Assembly (NCBI GenBank): GCA_947561715.1
Contig: OX387197.1
Location: 10,227,001 to 10,291,000, forward strand
Source of the DNA: Ascidia mentula
Taxonomy: Eukaryota; Chordata; Ascidiacea; Phlebobranchia; Ascidiidae
Length of the DNA: 64,000 bases
Reading direction: 5' to 3'
In this document: positions 49,201 through 58,829 of the stretch, one piece after another
Layout: each line of letters begins with the position of its first letter
How positions within the stretch are numbered: position 1 is the first letter of the stretch
The notes under the pieces: model-generated
The model's input: only the letters and a program-made list of their open reading frames with translations
What the model was told of the DNA's origin: nothing
Databases searched by the model: none
Translations under genes and position numbers: made by a program

Positions 49201-52200
49201 GGGGATACTGTGCAAAACACATTGACGCAACCAACAAATACGCATTGTAACCATAAACATATATGTGCTGTTAGATGTACTGGCGAATTCACATCGTATC
49301 TTACATTAACAACATCACGGCTGTATAGACGAGAGTTAATACCGAGATCAATTTATTCCCCGAGGAATTAAATCAAACCAGTAAACACGTTGTGATGCCA
49401 ACTACAGCAAACTCGCATTCAAGCCCTCATGGGTGCATGTGTGAATTGGAATGCGTTCATTTGCCAATAACGCTTCATACGAAGCTTGAATAATGTTTAA
49501 GGATGGTGAGAAGCATTTAATACCTTTGTGTTCATTGAGGAGGTGAGATTTGAGACCACCCACTCGCTGTAAATCGAAATAATCGATCGAATCCGTGTAG
49601 AAAGATTCCGTAGGGACGTAACCCTCTGATAAAATACAATAAAAAATTCTGTGAAACAAAACGGAGGAAGAACTTGGCGACGATCTGCAAAATCAGACAA
49701 AAGCCTACGACACCCGGTATTCCCAGGCGGTCACCCATCCAAGTACTAACCGGGCCCGACGTTGCTTAACTTCCCAGATCGGACGAGATGGGGTGTTCTC
49801 AACATGGTATGGTCGTAGGCATTTGCTCGCTATTACACACGCTTCTTATACTCATGACACCACAGTCGCACCTTCCCCAAACAACTGTTTGATTTTTTTC
49901 GCGGTGTTAACATTACGTTAGCCTCGTTACTTAGTACACTAAAGACCATTCTTACAACCACGATTTCATTTAGCTTTAAGCTTTGGACAATACAAAGGCA
50001 TTTTTGGTGTCGAAAATTAAACACTACTGAAGTATGGTAAGCGTGACTGGGACATGAAGTCGAAAGAGAGTAAGTTGCACAAACCTGACGCCTTCACGTA
50101 TCCGGGCTTTGTGGTGGCTGATTTGTCCCACAGTTCACGTATGACGTCGACAAGTCGTTGCATGAAGGAGTGGAGAACGATGGGAGGAGTTACAACCGTG
50201 TGTTCCGACTGTATCACGTATAATATACAGGTATTGCCAACAAGATTCGCCACTATAGTCTACTAAAAAACGCATTGTCGTAATTGTTCCGCAAAGGGAA
50301 ATAAACAGAGTTTACGTGGTTGTTTACTTACTGGGAAATTCAAATAAAGTTTGTGAGCAACAGAAGTATGGCTTGTGCAAGTTGCACTACAACTTCTCAT
50401 AGGAAACAATCAGCGGGCGCAAAAATTAACCCACAACCCGAATTTACATGTTACCAAATCAAGACATAACCGACATCACCGTTTAACAATCGCAAATACC
50501 TCCCATAACACCACACTTTGCTCCCATGGGGTGGGACCAAACCAATGAGCGTCAAAGGCCTACATACAACTTCACAACACAACATGCTATTTGTATCGCA
50601 CACACGCCCTTGTCGGTATTCAACGGTTTGATCTACATTCAATTTAGTAGGATATACGTCACACTTACCCTATGTACAGACACCACATTTTCGAGGTACT
50701 TTCGGAAATATTTGACGAAGGCCCCGCTCACCATTCCCTGTAAAAAAAAACACATTGTGAATATATACCAATTACCAGGGTATATTATGCCAACTTGGTT
50801 TGTGAAAGTAGTGAGAGTACATGCATCTGAGTAAACAACACAAATCATGCAGTTAAGTGACGCACGACCTGCCACGTGTTCGTGGGCCCGGTCATTTTGT
50901 TGTTCAATTATATTGCTAACAGTTGTAAACAACTGCATGGTTAGAACATTGAATAAACAAGAAAATGTCATTTACTTGTGTAACCATTTAACAGCGAACA
51001 CTATGATGTCATGTTTAAAATCAACCTAACAACTGCCACCTTAGCACTGACTGTCATGGTTTCGCGGTATGTTTTGGCCACAATCGCATCTTTTTCCGGT
51101 GGAGGTTAATTATGGTCATAGTTACAGGTTAATGGCGGTTAAATTCATCGCGGCTATACATACCAAAGCTTGGCCGTCCAAAACCATGAGCAGCATCAAT
51201 TCGCGCTGCAGTTTTTTGACATCTGTGCAAAAAAGGGAGATCGGTTAATGTTGTGGGCAGTGCGAATAAAGCTCCGCCCGCAGAAAGTCACGTGTGTCAT
51301 TCTGACCAATCAAAACATACACCGAAATACGCCGTTACGTAAACTGTTTGTTTACAAAACAGAAGTGATGGTCTTTACGACAGGATGTCATGTAATTTTT
51401 TATTAACAAAGGTTTACCAAATGTTTGTTATAACTTGTGGTTTAACACATCATGTTGCAACAGGACAAACGTTAAAGCAATTATATGGAGTATAGTATAG
51501 TATATACTGTATATTATATATCATGCACACAGAACAAAAACGTACCATTTTATTTAAGAGTGTTAATAGATCAATTTATTAACGACATACTTAGGTGGGC
51601 AACGTTTTTCAACTAAATAGAATGAGTCACTGATGGTGGTTTAACAAATACTGCTTGCTCCTATGTAGCAGATATATTATAGAAAAGAAATGACTTATTA
51701 TTGGGGTCACCTACCGTCCATTTTATCCTTCAACTTTTCATAACCGCGCTCATACGTGGCTTTCGGGTCGCAATCCTGGAAATACATAAAAATAAGTTCA
51801 ATCAACATGCTATTATCAACAGTAGAGAAGCGTTCAAACAGGGCAAGTCAGTTTAATGGAAACCAAATTAAACTCTTGGTACAAAGAACACACAACAACA
51901 AAAATTTTACTTGTAAAGTAGAGAGTGACATAGCAACATCAGCAACAATAAATTGTAAGCTACAAGAATACAAATCTATTTCGTGCATGGATACACAAAC
52001 TACTTGTCACGCAAAAGAAGTGTTTCTGGTTTGGTTGATTTTGTGAGGAAAAACATTTCATTGTCAATCAAAAATAAATGAGACTTTTCCCCGTGGCGTT
52101 TGGAGAGAGACAAAAAGCTAATTACAGCAAAAAAACTTCAAACGTCAACCTATATCAGTTAATTGTCACCGCACTTACCCTTCCCCATACCATGGGAATA

Positions 52201-55200
52201 AGTTTACTGAGTCCTGCTTCCCTGTGCTTCGATACTTGCTTGATGTGGAAAAGAGCTGGAATCTCAGAATGACGATCAAACGTGAGGAGATAAATGAGTC
52301 AAGGACTATATTTGCAAGTGCAAAAATCACGTGTAAACACACGGGCCACTAAGTACTTACAACTTGATGTTTCTATGGCCAGGGTGGAGATTTGTATCCA
52401 GAACACAGTCTGGGTGGGGTTTTGTGGGATATCGAGGTGAACAATAAAACCAGACATGATTTATTCGGAACGAGGTACCATTAGTTCATTGTTTCCGAAA
52501 CTAAACCATAGTCTTTGGTCTATGAATTCAAAAAATACACAATTTAAATGATCAGTTGAATGACCAAATTTGTAATCTTGTCGAGCGAAAGGTAGTTTTA
52601 ACACTTATTACCGTGGTATAGGTATTACATGCAATGCTCAGCAGCAATTTTGCATGATATCAATAACTATGACTTTGCTGCGAATTTTTTTCAAACATGT
52701 CTTTCTAAAGTACTCAAACATCACGTATAAAGTTTTGCATTTAAAGGATATGAGCAGTGTAGTGCCAGGTTGCGGCGAGTCTGCTTGTGCTTGAAAAGAC
52801 CCAACATGAACTCAAGGTTGCGAGTTTGTTCGGTGAAATCAACGTGGACTGGAGAGGAGCGGTAACGCCTCAACACGCAGCCGAACACCAAGTTGATGCA
52901 ATCGCGAGCTTCTCTTGCCTGTATAACGAGCAACAAGGCGTCAATAAATGGCCATGTGCCACATGTCTTATGCATGACGCAATGTGCAATAGTGTAATAC
53001 ACAGGTAAACATGTTTAGAAACATTTCTCGGAATGATATGATAGAGAACTCGCGCCACAGACAATTTATTTGTCTGTAAGTTACGTTAGGAGTTTAAAAT
53101 CGAATGCAATTTTTTTTTAAATGCTGTTTTGTTGTGGTCTGCATTTCATGTACGTGTTTCTTGTTGCAGCACTCATGTTTCATCAAGTACTTATCTCTTA
53201 AGACATCCAAAAATAAACGGGTCATTATAAACCGATACATCTTATTATCGGCGTTGTTTAATCCCTCAGAAAATCGACCAGAAAAGTGTAAAAGTGACGT
53301 AGGTACCTCCGCATATTGCCACAAACAACCGAGGGCGGAATGCAGGTCGCGGTATGGATTCATTTTATCCTTTTCTTCACACAAGGAGTAGAGAAATGGG
53401 AGCAGGTGGCTTTCTACGTTGTATGGTGTTTTCTGCGATAAAAAATGATCGGATAGTAAGTTTTGAGCAATACCTACAAGTAAAATGTTTCCAAAATACA
53501 CAAAAAGAGTCATTCCGGCAGTCACCGCCAAGCACAACAAGCTGATTCTTGTTGTATATGACATTTTCCCTTTAACTTAAATATACTGGTTTTTGGGTAT
53601 AGGTATAACGCGTTAAGAAATTTAAAGAACGTTACACACGCAGTGGTAACTAGAACATGTTCGTTCTGGTGTATTAAAACAACAACACGTTTCACGAATT
53701 TATTCGCACTAACGTGGCAAAATAAAAAGACTACACATGTAGTTATTATTTGGTGGTAAAATTCGTCCGCACGAGAATGAAGGGAACTTACCATAAGCGG
53801 GCCAAGAAGTTGAAAAACGTAAGCCAGAATCACTTGGCGACCCACGTTGTCCAACTGTCGATTCAGGTCCTGTGAAATAAAAGAGTTTTTAGCAAAAAGC
53901 AATGTTGAAGTTCGCAATTGATTAGGACAATAGTTTACTATGCTGAGTGTCGATTCGGAATAGACTTACGGGTTTACGCCGAGGGAGTTTGTAGAGTGAT
54001 TCGAGGCAGTTGACGAGATACTGCGCCTCATCAGCGTCGGTCGGCGGGTCCTGTAACATGCAAACCAATCAATTGTGAAATATTGAAAGGACTTTTGTCA
54101 GTCGCTAGGTTAAGTACAAACAATAAAATTTCGACATACCAGCTGAAGCGCAATCATGATTGTCGCATATATATAGTTTTTTAACATGTATATACTTGAG
54201 TGGATCAACACATTGCATTGTTTCAATAAATAATGTTAGAAAACAGATTATCATAACAATGAGCCCATATTTTTACTCTAGAGTTTACTTGTTATTTTCT
54301 TAAGGTAGTTTCGCGAAGCAACACCGATATAGTTTACGCTTTTCATCATTGTTGTTTTCAAAACTAATATTTTGGGCTAAATCAAAACGCAAAGCCAAGC
54401 AACTGTTTCATTGCAAATGACAAACCTGTATAGGGCGATAACCAGGTGTCGGGTATTTCATGGGCTTCATACCGAAGTTGCAGTAAGCTATCTCCTTGAA
54501 CGCGAGACTGAGAACCGGAAAGTAAGCGAACCCAGGACCAGTCGGAATATCGTCAAAAGCGACACCAAGATCGCGACCATTGCTATAACACAACGTTAAA
54601 TTAATGCAAAAATTCGTGTTTTTTATTAAACTAATTGTATATAGCTATATATACATAGGCGCCTAGTCCGGGGGGGCAGGGGGGGCGGCGCCCCCCCAGG
54701 TTTGTCAAAAAAAAAACGAGTGGCTATTACGCGCGTCTGTCCGCACCATGTAACTCGTCGCATTTGTAACGTTCGAAGAAAAAAGACCTAAAAACAATGT
54801 GTTTCTTACACGACGCACACAAAACATGTTGACCTAGTTTCGCTTGCGTAACTGACATCGACCGACCTCGTGTGTTCATTGTTAACGTCGCCCTTTTGGT
54901 TAATACGCCCCATACATTGAAATTCAAACACAGTTTTTCGATACTTGATGACGTCATAATAACAAATTATGACGTCATAACATATCCGCCCCCCCTGGAC
55001 AAATGAAAACTAGGCGCCTATGTATATATACATATATTATTTAGATAAATTTGATTCAGTATTTTTCCCCGCAATTGTGTTGTAAAAAGTATGGCGGAAG
55101 CACTAGTATGGCAGCAACGTCAATGTTCAACTTAACAAAAACAGGAAGGTAGACAGCGTATTGAATTCCTATTGCATGGAAAAAAATTAAAAATCTCGTT

Positions 55201-58200
55201 TAAGAAGTGGAGGCAATGCCACTTTTCATCGAACTAAACAATATGTATTGATAAACGGCCTTACAGCTTGAAAGACGAGGTTCGGTTGTCCAAATCCAAC
55301 AGACACGTGACGATGTCGTCCGCTTCCCAGGCCTGTTGAGTAAGAAAGTTTGAAAATACCCACTTAGCGTTCATATGGGTCAAATCAGACAGTGTCGCTA
55401 TCTGGTCGTTGGAAAATGAGAATATACTTGCGACATTCCGGATGTAATTGCACGAGCACAGAATGATCGCCAGCAAATGATCGCTTGCAATTTTTGGTTT
55501 TGATCCAATCCATGTACAACCAACAGTTATCTGCGACTACCGGACCTTGTTTGCGAAATATGAACGAGGGCTTGGCGCGTAACTGCCAAACCCAGAATCT
55601 CCCTGGACGTGAACATGGGTTCAATCAACGGCTCGTGCTTGTTATGAATGATCATTAGGAGATAATTACCGACGCTGTACGAAATTACACTTTCCTGAAC
55701 ATCTCGGGACAACTTTTCAAGATTGTATTTACTGCTATAGCTGGCACAGGCATTGTGTGTGGTGCGGGGAACGCGTAATTGGTCAATAGGCAATGCATGT
55801 TTAGGTGCTTTTCTACTTCGGTTTTGATGTGTAAAACGTGCACGAACAAGTAGCAAAAAAATCGCGAGAAATTGTCCTACGTGATATGCTTTAAAAGCCG
55901 CTACAACGGTGCTCGGAGCGTCGTACATTTTGCTTGATTTCAGCGTATTTGCATAGTTGCATAAGCACGCTGCATTTGTACGCATATTACGGTCAAATTA
56001 ACCTCATTACTCGGTGTTACACAAAATAAATTAATTCCATGGTGGAATACAAGCTTCAAGACGCACAAATAAGAACCCGAATTCGGCCTCAGCAAATATT
56101 GCCATCCGCCCAGCCAGTAGTCCGGCGTGACATACATTGGGAAGCTACCACAGACGCGCTAATTCGAATTGCACAGAACTGCAAGTACAATGTTCCGTGG
56201 GGATCACCCGCCGTGCTGTTAGAATTAGCAGCGTTGCAACACTGGAAACGACGCCAAGCTTTAAATAGCGATAGTGTTGCAACAGCAGCGCTGACTGATC
56301 TACGAATGTCTAAGCGACGACCGGTCTTTAATAATTGATGGCTTTCTTGTCCATTGCGGCAATGAAAAAAAACACGAATAACAAATCTAGGTAAGCATCA
56401 TGCCAGACAAAGTGTTTCTCGTTGCTGTTGCGCAAGTTGAAAAAATTCCCGTTATTCGAGGCAAATGGTCACTTATACAAGTTCAGCTGTTTGGAAAGAT
56501 ATTTTTACAAAAAAATTTTTCATCTTTTACAAAAAACCTGGGGTGTATTCGAAAAATTTTTCGACTTCAAAAATTAAAACGAAACCGAGTCCAGCAAAAA
56601 AGGTTTGATGTTTTAAACTCTAGGGAGGGTTTCAGTTTAAAACTTTACCATGATTGGTAAAATTTACTTTCTCAAAGTCGCTTGTGATCAAAGTTTTCCC
56701 TTCTCTCGTTTTCCCTTTTTTCTTTTTCGCTAAAACGAGAGAACGAGTTCCAACTCACCTCGCCATACTTGGTGTTGCACCGAGATGTCCACTTGGCCTC
56801 CCTGTATCCGTCGTAAGCGTACGAATGCCTGGTGTCCCCTGCACCTTCGTCCCTGTTGAACTTGCACGTCGACGTACACCACCCAATCTGCATGAGACCA
56901 GACGTACCGATCTGCACCTCGAACATCCACTTGCCTGACAAGCAAAACGTTGTGGGTTACGGTGTTGAAAGTTTCCATCGCATGAAGGGCATTTAGACAC
57001 TGTTCTCTGAGGTAGGGCCAACAGCAATTTGCAAACATCATTCTGTTAGTTAACATTTATTACACAGCGCGAGTTAGCTACCTGGCGTTTCTGTGTTAAA
57101 TCATTCAATAAAGAGGATGCTTGCAAAAGCGATGGCTTTAACAAAGTTTACTGGAAGTTATTATCAACATATTTTAACTGTGGGTGGGGATTTTTGAACG
57201 TTCATTCCTGAGCACGAAGATGTTGTTAAAGTGACGGCCGATATTTTACTTCTAAAAACAGGAGATACAACTGGTGCCTGAGGCAAAATTTAAACCACAT
57301 TACCTTATAGAAATGTCTTAAATCATGGAGACAAATATTTTAAGTGGACATTTTTAAAGAAATTGTCAAAAACAGTTCATTTTGTTGTAGCCGGTAAAAT
57401 GGAGAAATGCATCTTAAGTTTTTTTGCTCCAAACAAAACAATATTATATTCATATGATTTGACATCCAAAAAACTTGTTTTGGGAGTGTTATGCAACATT
57501 ACACATGCTAAAAATCAAATGTCCAACAACTATATGCAAAACAAATGTCAGTCAACCAGAAAAACTTTCACAAAATCAGTTGTGTTTTTATGCATTCTAA
57601 AATTGTGGTTGTAAGTTAATGCACAAAACCGGGCAATCCATACAAGTTTTCATATGTGAATAATTAGTAATTGTACTTGTCAATAGTATCTGACAAAGCT
57701 CGTCACATACTTACCCTTGTAAACACAATGAGATGCCTTGACAGATTGAAAATTGCTATTTCCTATTACTGCCAAACTGTCACCAGGAACAGTGTCAAGT
57801 GGATGGCCTTGCAATGCAACGTCACTACCAGTTCCCAATCTTCCATCACTTGTGGCTACAAAACAAGGTGACATGCTCAAATACGGCCAGGTTTGCTTGC
57901 AAGCCACTGGTGAAAGTCTACAGTGATCATCTTGTGACAAGAATGTTTCCCGAATTCTGCTGAACAATATAGCAGGAAATAAAAAAAAAACATACTAACC
58001 ATCAGGAACAACTACATGGGGTACATATTTCTGTTTCTTCTCCCAGAAATAGACACCCTTTCGACTTGAGCTGCTTGGAGATGACTTCGAACCTATAGCA
58101 GCAATAACATTTTTACAACTTTAACAAAAGTTTTATTTTGCCCCAATTCATTCTACGTGGTGTAAAGATAATACTTCGTTTGTGTGTACAAAAATAAAAA

Positions 58201-58829
58201 TGCAACAATTTAAGCAAAACAAAGTACATAACAGATATTAATTTTTAATACTACAACATAACCATACTGTTTGCTCAGGATTCATTCTCCGTTGAATATG
58301 ACTGATAAGCATGACTCACAAACTATCACTTACTGTGTGCAGAACTTGGATTGCTAAGTGATATATTTGGTGAAATACCACTCAATGCTGCATTAAGATG
58401 ACTCTCAAGGTTGGAAAATCCAAGTAACTGATTCCTGAAAATATTCATGAGAGTTAGGTTTGTCAATTTACACAAAATCAATCAACAATGACTTACTTGC
58501 TATCAAAGCTCTTTTTGCTCGGAAATACTGTACGAAGTATTTCATCAAGTGCAGTTGGTGAACCTGCAAGCGTCTTTGTTAGTTCACAGTAAGCAAAATA
58601 GTGGAGAGACAACCATGGATAAAAACGGATGCAATAAAATCTACATCCAGGTATCGGATACTTTTAAGCAGTGAAGAAATATATTAATAATTGAATAATT
58701 ACATTAGATTGCAATTGAAAACATATCTTTATACACAACTTTACCAAACGTACATTTTTGCTTTCGTGATTCAAGCTTCTGCTTCATAAAACTTGTGCGA
58801 GTTGGTGACACCACACTGCTGGAGGCCAT
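31202..58829 (-). CDS. RNF123: E3 ubiquitin ligase RNF123 / KPC1
   Basis: RNF123 is the catalytic subunit of the cytoplasmic KPC complex, which in mammals ubiquitinates p27Kip1 and processes p105. About 36 exons encode roughly 1,390 residues (human 1,314). Start: ATG at 58829 (MASSSVVSPTRTSFMKQK); stop at 31202-31204. Approximate exons 7-32: 55264-55333, 54426-54591, 53972-54051, 53791-53871, 53307-53434, 52758-52918, 52361-52437, 52179-52259, 51716-51778, 51165-51221, 50684-50740, 50084-50228, 49521-49627, 48658-48820, 47984-48209, 47133-47221, 46935-47061, 46317-46437, 46007-46142, 45768-45856, 45376-45474, 45231-45309, 44987-45127, 43980-44200, 43508-43585, 43336-43421. Landmarks are DYFDLQRVGGL, FELSVSLLRVLELTLSVAPD and the RING. 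Exons 32 and 33 join in frame across a 10.7-kb intron that carries other genes. The exon at 52361-52437 is the least certain. Confidence 0.92.
32212..32434 (+). mobile_element. Hammerhead-bearing element at the RNF123 exon 33 border
   Basis: Upstream of the ribozyme are hairpins GCACC-tagttt-GGTGC (32328-32343) and TTGGCC-gttt-GGTCAG (32344-32359); the latter corresponds in sequence and order to TTGACC-aaaa-GGTCAA in the element near 18.4 kb. At 32212-32238 an inverted copy of the ribozyme 3' part (minus strand CATCTGTCTGCAGC) faces it. The borders are a guess. Confidence 0.4.
32383..32434 (+). ncRNA. Degenerate type I hammerhead overlapping RNF123 exon 33
   Basis: Plus strand: stem I AGCTGCA (32383-32389), core CTGATAA (32390-32396), stem II GACCT-ttt-AGGTC (32397-32409), GAAA (32410-32413), stem III ACAG...CTGT, GTC (32426-32428), then TGCAGC (32429-32434), giving six stem I pairs. 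It aligns closely with the copy at 18462-18516. The conserved G8 of the core (the catalytic general acid) is A here, so it is probably inactive. Its complement is coding sequence of RNF123. Confidence 0.75.
34625..35432 (+). CDS. Small single-pass membrane protein, nested in RNF123 intron
   Basis: Two exons, 34625-34698 (ATG, ending AGCAC|GTAAGT) and 35018-35432 (after TTAAAAG), join in frame to 162 residues. The N-terminal part carries glycosylation sequons (KTNST, GNTTT) and would face outside. One hydrophobic segment, TTLISCGCLIVILLIYMW, follows near residues 43-60, then a charged, probably cytoplasmic tail of about 100 residues. No signal peptide is needed for this N-out layout. The layout resembles KCNE channel subunits, but their juxtamembrane motif is missing, so I do not assign a family. 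It lies on the strand opposite to RNF123. Splice agreement, the sequons and the membrane segment together make a real gene likely. Confidence 0.6.
35858..36704 (-). CDS. MGST1: Microsomal glutathione S-transferase 1-like (copy A)
   Basis: MAPEG-family membrane enzyme, expected in endoplasmic reticulum or outer mitochondrial membrane, conjugating glutathione to lipophilic electrophiles and reducing lipid peroxides. Two exons, 36381-36704 and 35858-35995, give 153 residues (human MGST1 is 155). The signature NEDVERVRRCHLNDLENVVP is complete, and four hydrophobic segments are visible (for example VVPFVLLGLMYV). The C-terminal exon reads SRVLHSIAYVGALPQPSR. Unlike the other copies it has no intron inside ERVRRC. 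It lies in the long RNF123 intron, same strand. Confidence 0.9.
37649..38258 (-). CDS. MGST1: Microsomal glutathione S-transferase 1-like (copy B)
   Basis: Three exons, 38049-38258, 37877-37987 and 37649-37810, give 160 residues. Start chosen at MSQLTLENKTF (38258) to match the paralogues; an in-frame ATG three codons earlier is possible. The MAPEG signature IERVRRCHLNDLENVLPYVA is split by an intron after ER. The last exon, ARILHTVAYVFALPQPLR, ends in a longer tail (SNVTDTDEL). Same-strand nesting in RNF123. Confidence 0.9.
39141..39797 (-). CDS. MGST1: Microsomal glutathione S-transferase 1-like (copy C)
   Basis: Three exons, 39582-39797, 39413-39523 and 39141-39278, give 154 residues starting MTDSPYTLENETFAA. 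The signature reads VERVRRCHQNDMENIYLFVL, with Q and M where copies A and B have L and L, so C and D form a separate subgroup. It has the same intron positions as B. It is nearly identical to copy D in exons 1 and 2 and in the bases just before the ATG, showing a recent tandem duplication. Confidence 0.9.
40496..41253 (-). CDS. MGST1: Microsomal glutathione S-transferase 1-like (copy D)
   Basis: Three exons, 41038-41253, 40872-40982 and 40496-40642, give 157 residues. It differs from copy C mainly in the loop after the first membrane segment (KRYMNVTYISTEDAQLL) and in a three-residue longer end (ITKLIHLH), caused by a changed stop. The start is MTDSPYTL; the reading frame is open further upstream, but a CAG acceptor-like site sits one base before the ATG, suggesting a 5'-UTR splice there. 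Confidence 0.9.
41633..41795 (-). pseudogene. Broken MGST first-exon copy
   Basis: Starting at the ATG at 41795 the reading MAESPYSVE matches copies C and D, then one base is missing and the match continues in the next frame as NENFAAFIFLGAMKKILIKM, followed by a TAG near the position of YISPEDA. No exons 2 and 3 were found downstream. A dead tandem copy of the MGST cluster. Confidence 0.7.
42552..42724 (-). pseudogene. Second degenerate MGST first-exon copy
   Basis: From the ATG at 42724 the reading MERYSLEKK shifts by one base in an A run and continues as KSFLALVFHGAISLFKTAAM, resembling the first membrane segment of copies A and B (for example LVVGKTLAMAM). It then ends at a TGA at 42552 without the MAPEG signature. 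The shift lies in a homopolymer, so a sequencing error is possible, but the missing signature still argues for a relic. Confidence 0.5.
42966..43083 (-). rRNA. 5S ribosomal RNA, copy 1
   Basis: Minus strand starts GCCTACGACCATACCACG and ends ACCGGGTGTCGTAGGC, with the two ends pairing as helix I. The internal control region reads AGTTAAGCAACGTCGGGCC and GGTTAGTACTTGGATGGG. TTTT follows immediately as the Pol III terminator. It lies in the long RNF123 intron, same orientation as the host. Confidence 0.95.
43084..43119 (-). promoter_or_regulatory. Conserved upstream block of 5S copy 1
   Basis: About 35 bases before the 5S start, shared by all four copies. It contains TATAAG near -30 and TATAATA near -17. 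It ends where the copies lose similarity. Probably an external Pol III promoter element. Confidence 0.6.
44476..44593 (-). rRNA. 5S ribosomal RNA, copy 2
   Basis: 118 bases, identical in the gene body to copy 1 as far as I can read. TTTTGTCTG follows the 3' end. It lies in the RNF123 intron between the exons at 44987-45127 and 43980-44200. Confidence 0.95.
44594..44629 (-). promoter_or_regulatory. Conserved upstream block of 5S copy 2
   Basis: Same block as at copy 1, with one change (GAGC to AACG side) and a diverged outer end. Confidence 0.55.
46511..46629 (-). rRNA. 5S ribosomal RNA, copy 3 (one-base insertion)
   Basis: As copies 1 and 2, but with five instead of four C residues after GAGAACA, making it 119 bases. 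The insertion lies in the loop A/helix III area. It may be a variant or pseudogene copy. Terminator TTTTGTCTG is present. In the RNF123 intron between 46935-47061 and 46317-46437. Confidence 0.92.
46630..46665 (-). promoter_or_regulatory. Conserved upstream block of 5S copy 3
   Basis: Same block as at copy 1; intact despite the insertion inside this 5S gene. Confidence 0.55.
47631..47860. mobile_element. Inverted-repeat element with two hammerhead-like cores
   Basis: Arms of about 92 bases (47631-47723 and 47769-47860) are near-perfect reverse complements around a 45-base spacer. Each arm, read outward from the spacer, contains CTGATGA, a stem GCTTT...AAGC or GC...GC, GAAA, then a TATATATGTC stretch ending in the hammerhead GTC triplet. 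One extra T between CTGATGA and the stem and a poor stem I make activity unlikely as written. In an RNF123 intron. Confidence 0.6.
49703..49820 (-). rRNA. 5S ribosomal RNA, copy 4
   Basis: 118 bases with one change from copy 1: C17 is T, turning a helix II C-G pair into U-G, which should be tolerated. Terminator and upstream block are present. In the RNF123 intron between 50084-50228 and 49521-49627. Confidence 0.93.
49821..49856 (-). promoter_or_regulatory. Conserved upstream block of 5S copy 4
   Basis: Same block as at copy 1; the inner element reads TGTAATA instead of TATAATA, while the -30 TATAAG is kept. Confidence 0.55.
54647..55029. mobile_element. MITE with TAGGCGCCTA ends
   Basis: Terminal inverted repeats of about 20 bases (TATACATAGGCGCCTAGT and its complement) with adjacent G-rich/C-rich tracts and a body of about 380 bases. 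Near the right end two TGACGTCA palindromes stand about 22 bases apart in inverted surroundings. It lies in the RNF123 intron between exons 7 and 8. No transposase is encoded. Confidence 0.6.
56039..56338 (+). CDS. Candidate small intronless gene in RNF123 intron
   Basis: An open frame of 99 residues begins at ttccATGG, a fair initiation context, and reads MVEYKLQDAQIRTRIRP through VPWGSPAVLLELAALQHWK to a natural stop. The residue mix looks protein-like and the GC content is higher than its surroundings. I recognise no family and see no flanking splice sites. It could be a chance frame. Confidence 0.25.
   Translation: MVEYKLQDAQIRTRIRPQQILPSAQPVVRRDIHWEATTDALIRIAQNCKYNVPWGSPAVLLELAALQHWKRRQALNSDSVATAALTDLRMSKRRPVFNN

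Larger units (their letters stand above)
54426..58829 (-). other. RNF123: RNF123 N-terminus and SPRY-domain exons
   Basis: Exons 58745-58829, 58497-58563, about 58337-58436, 57998-58093, 57714-57856, 56757-56938, 55264-55333 and 54426-54591. The SPRY fold shows as CVYKGKWMFEVQIGTSGLMQ, IGWCTSTCKFNRDEGAGD, HSYAYDGYREAKW, DDIVTCLLDLDNRTSSF and GFAYFPVLSLAFKE ending PGYRPIQ, each aligning with human RNF123 in order. In mammals this N-terminal part binds the partner KPC2. Confidence 0.9.

Noticed and set aside
55527..55985. 152-codon minus-strand frame in the RNF123 intron upstream of the exon at 55264
   Set aside because: No recognisable domain, no fit to RNF123 phases, several low-complexity stretches; not enough to call a gene.
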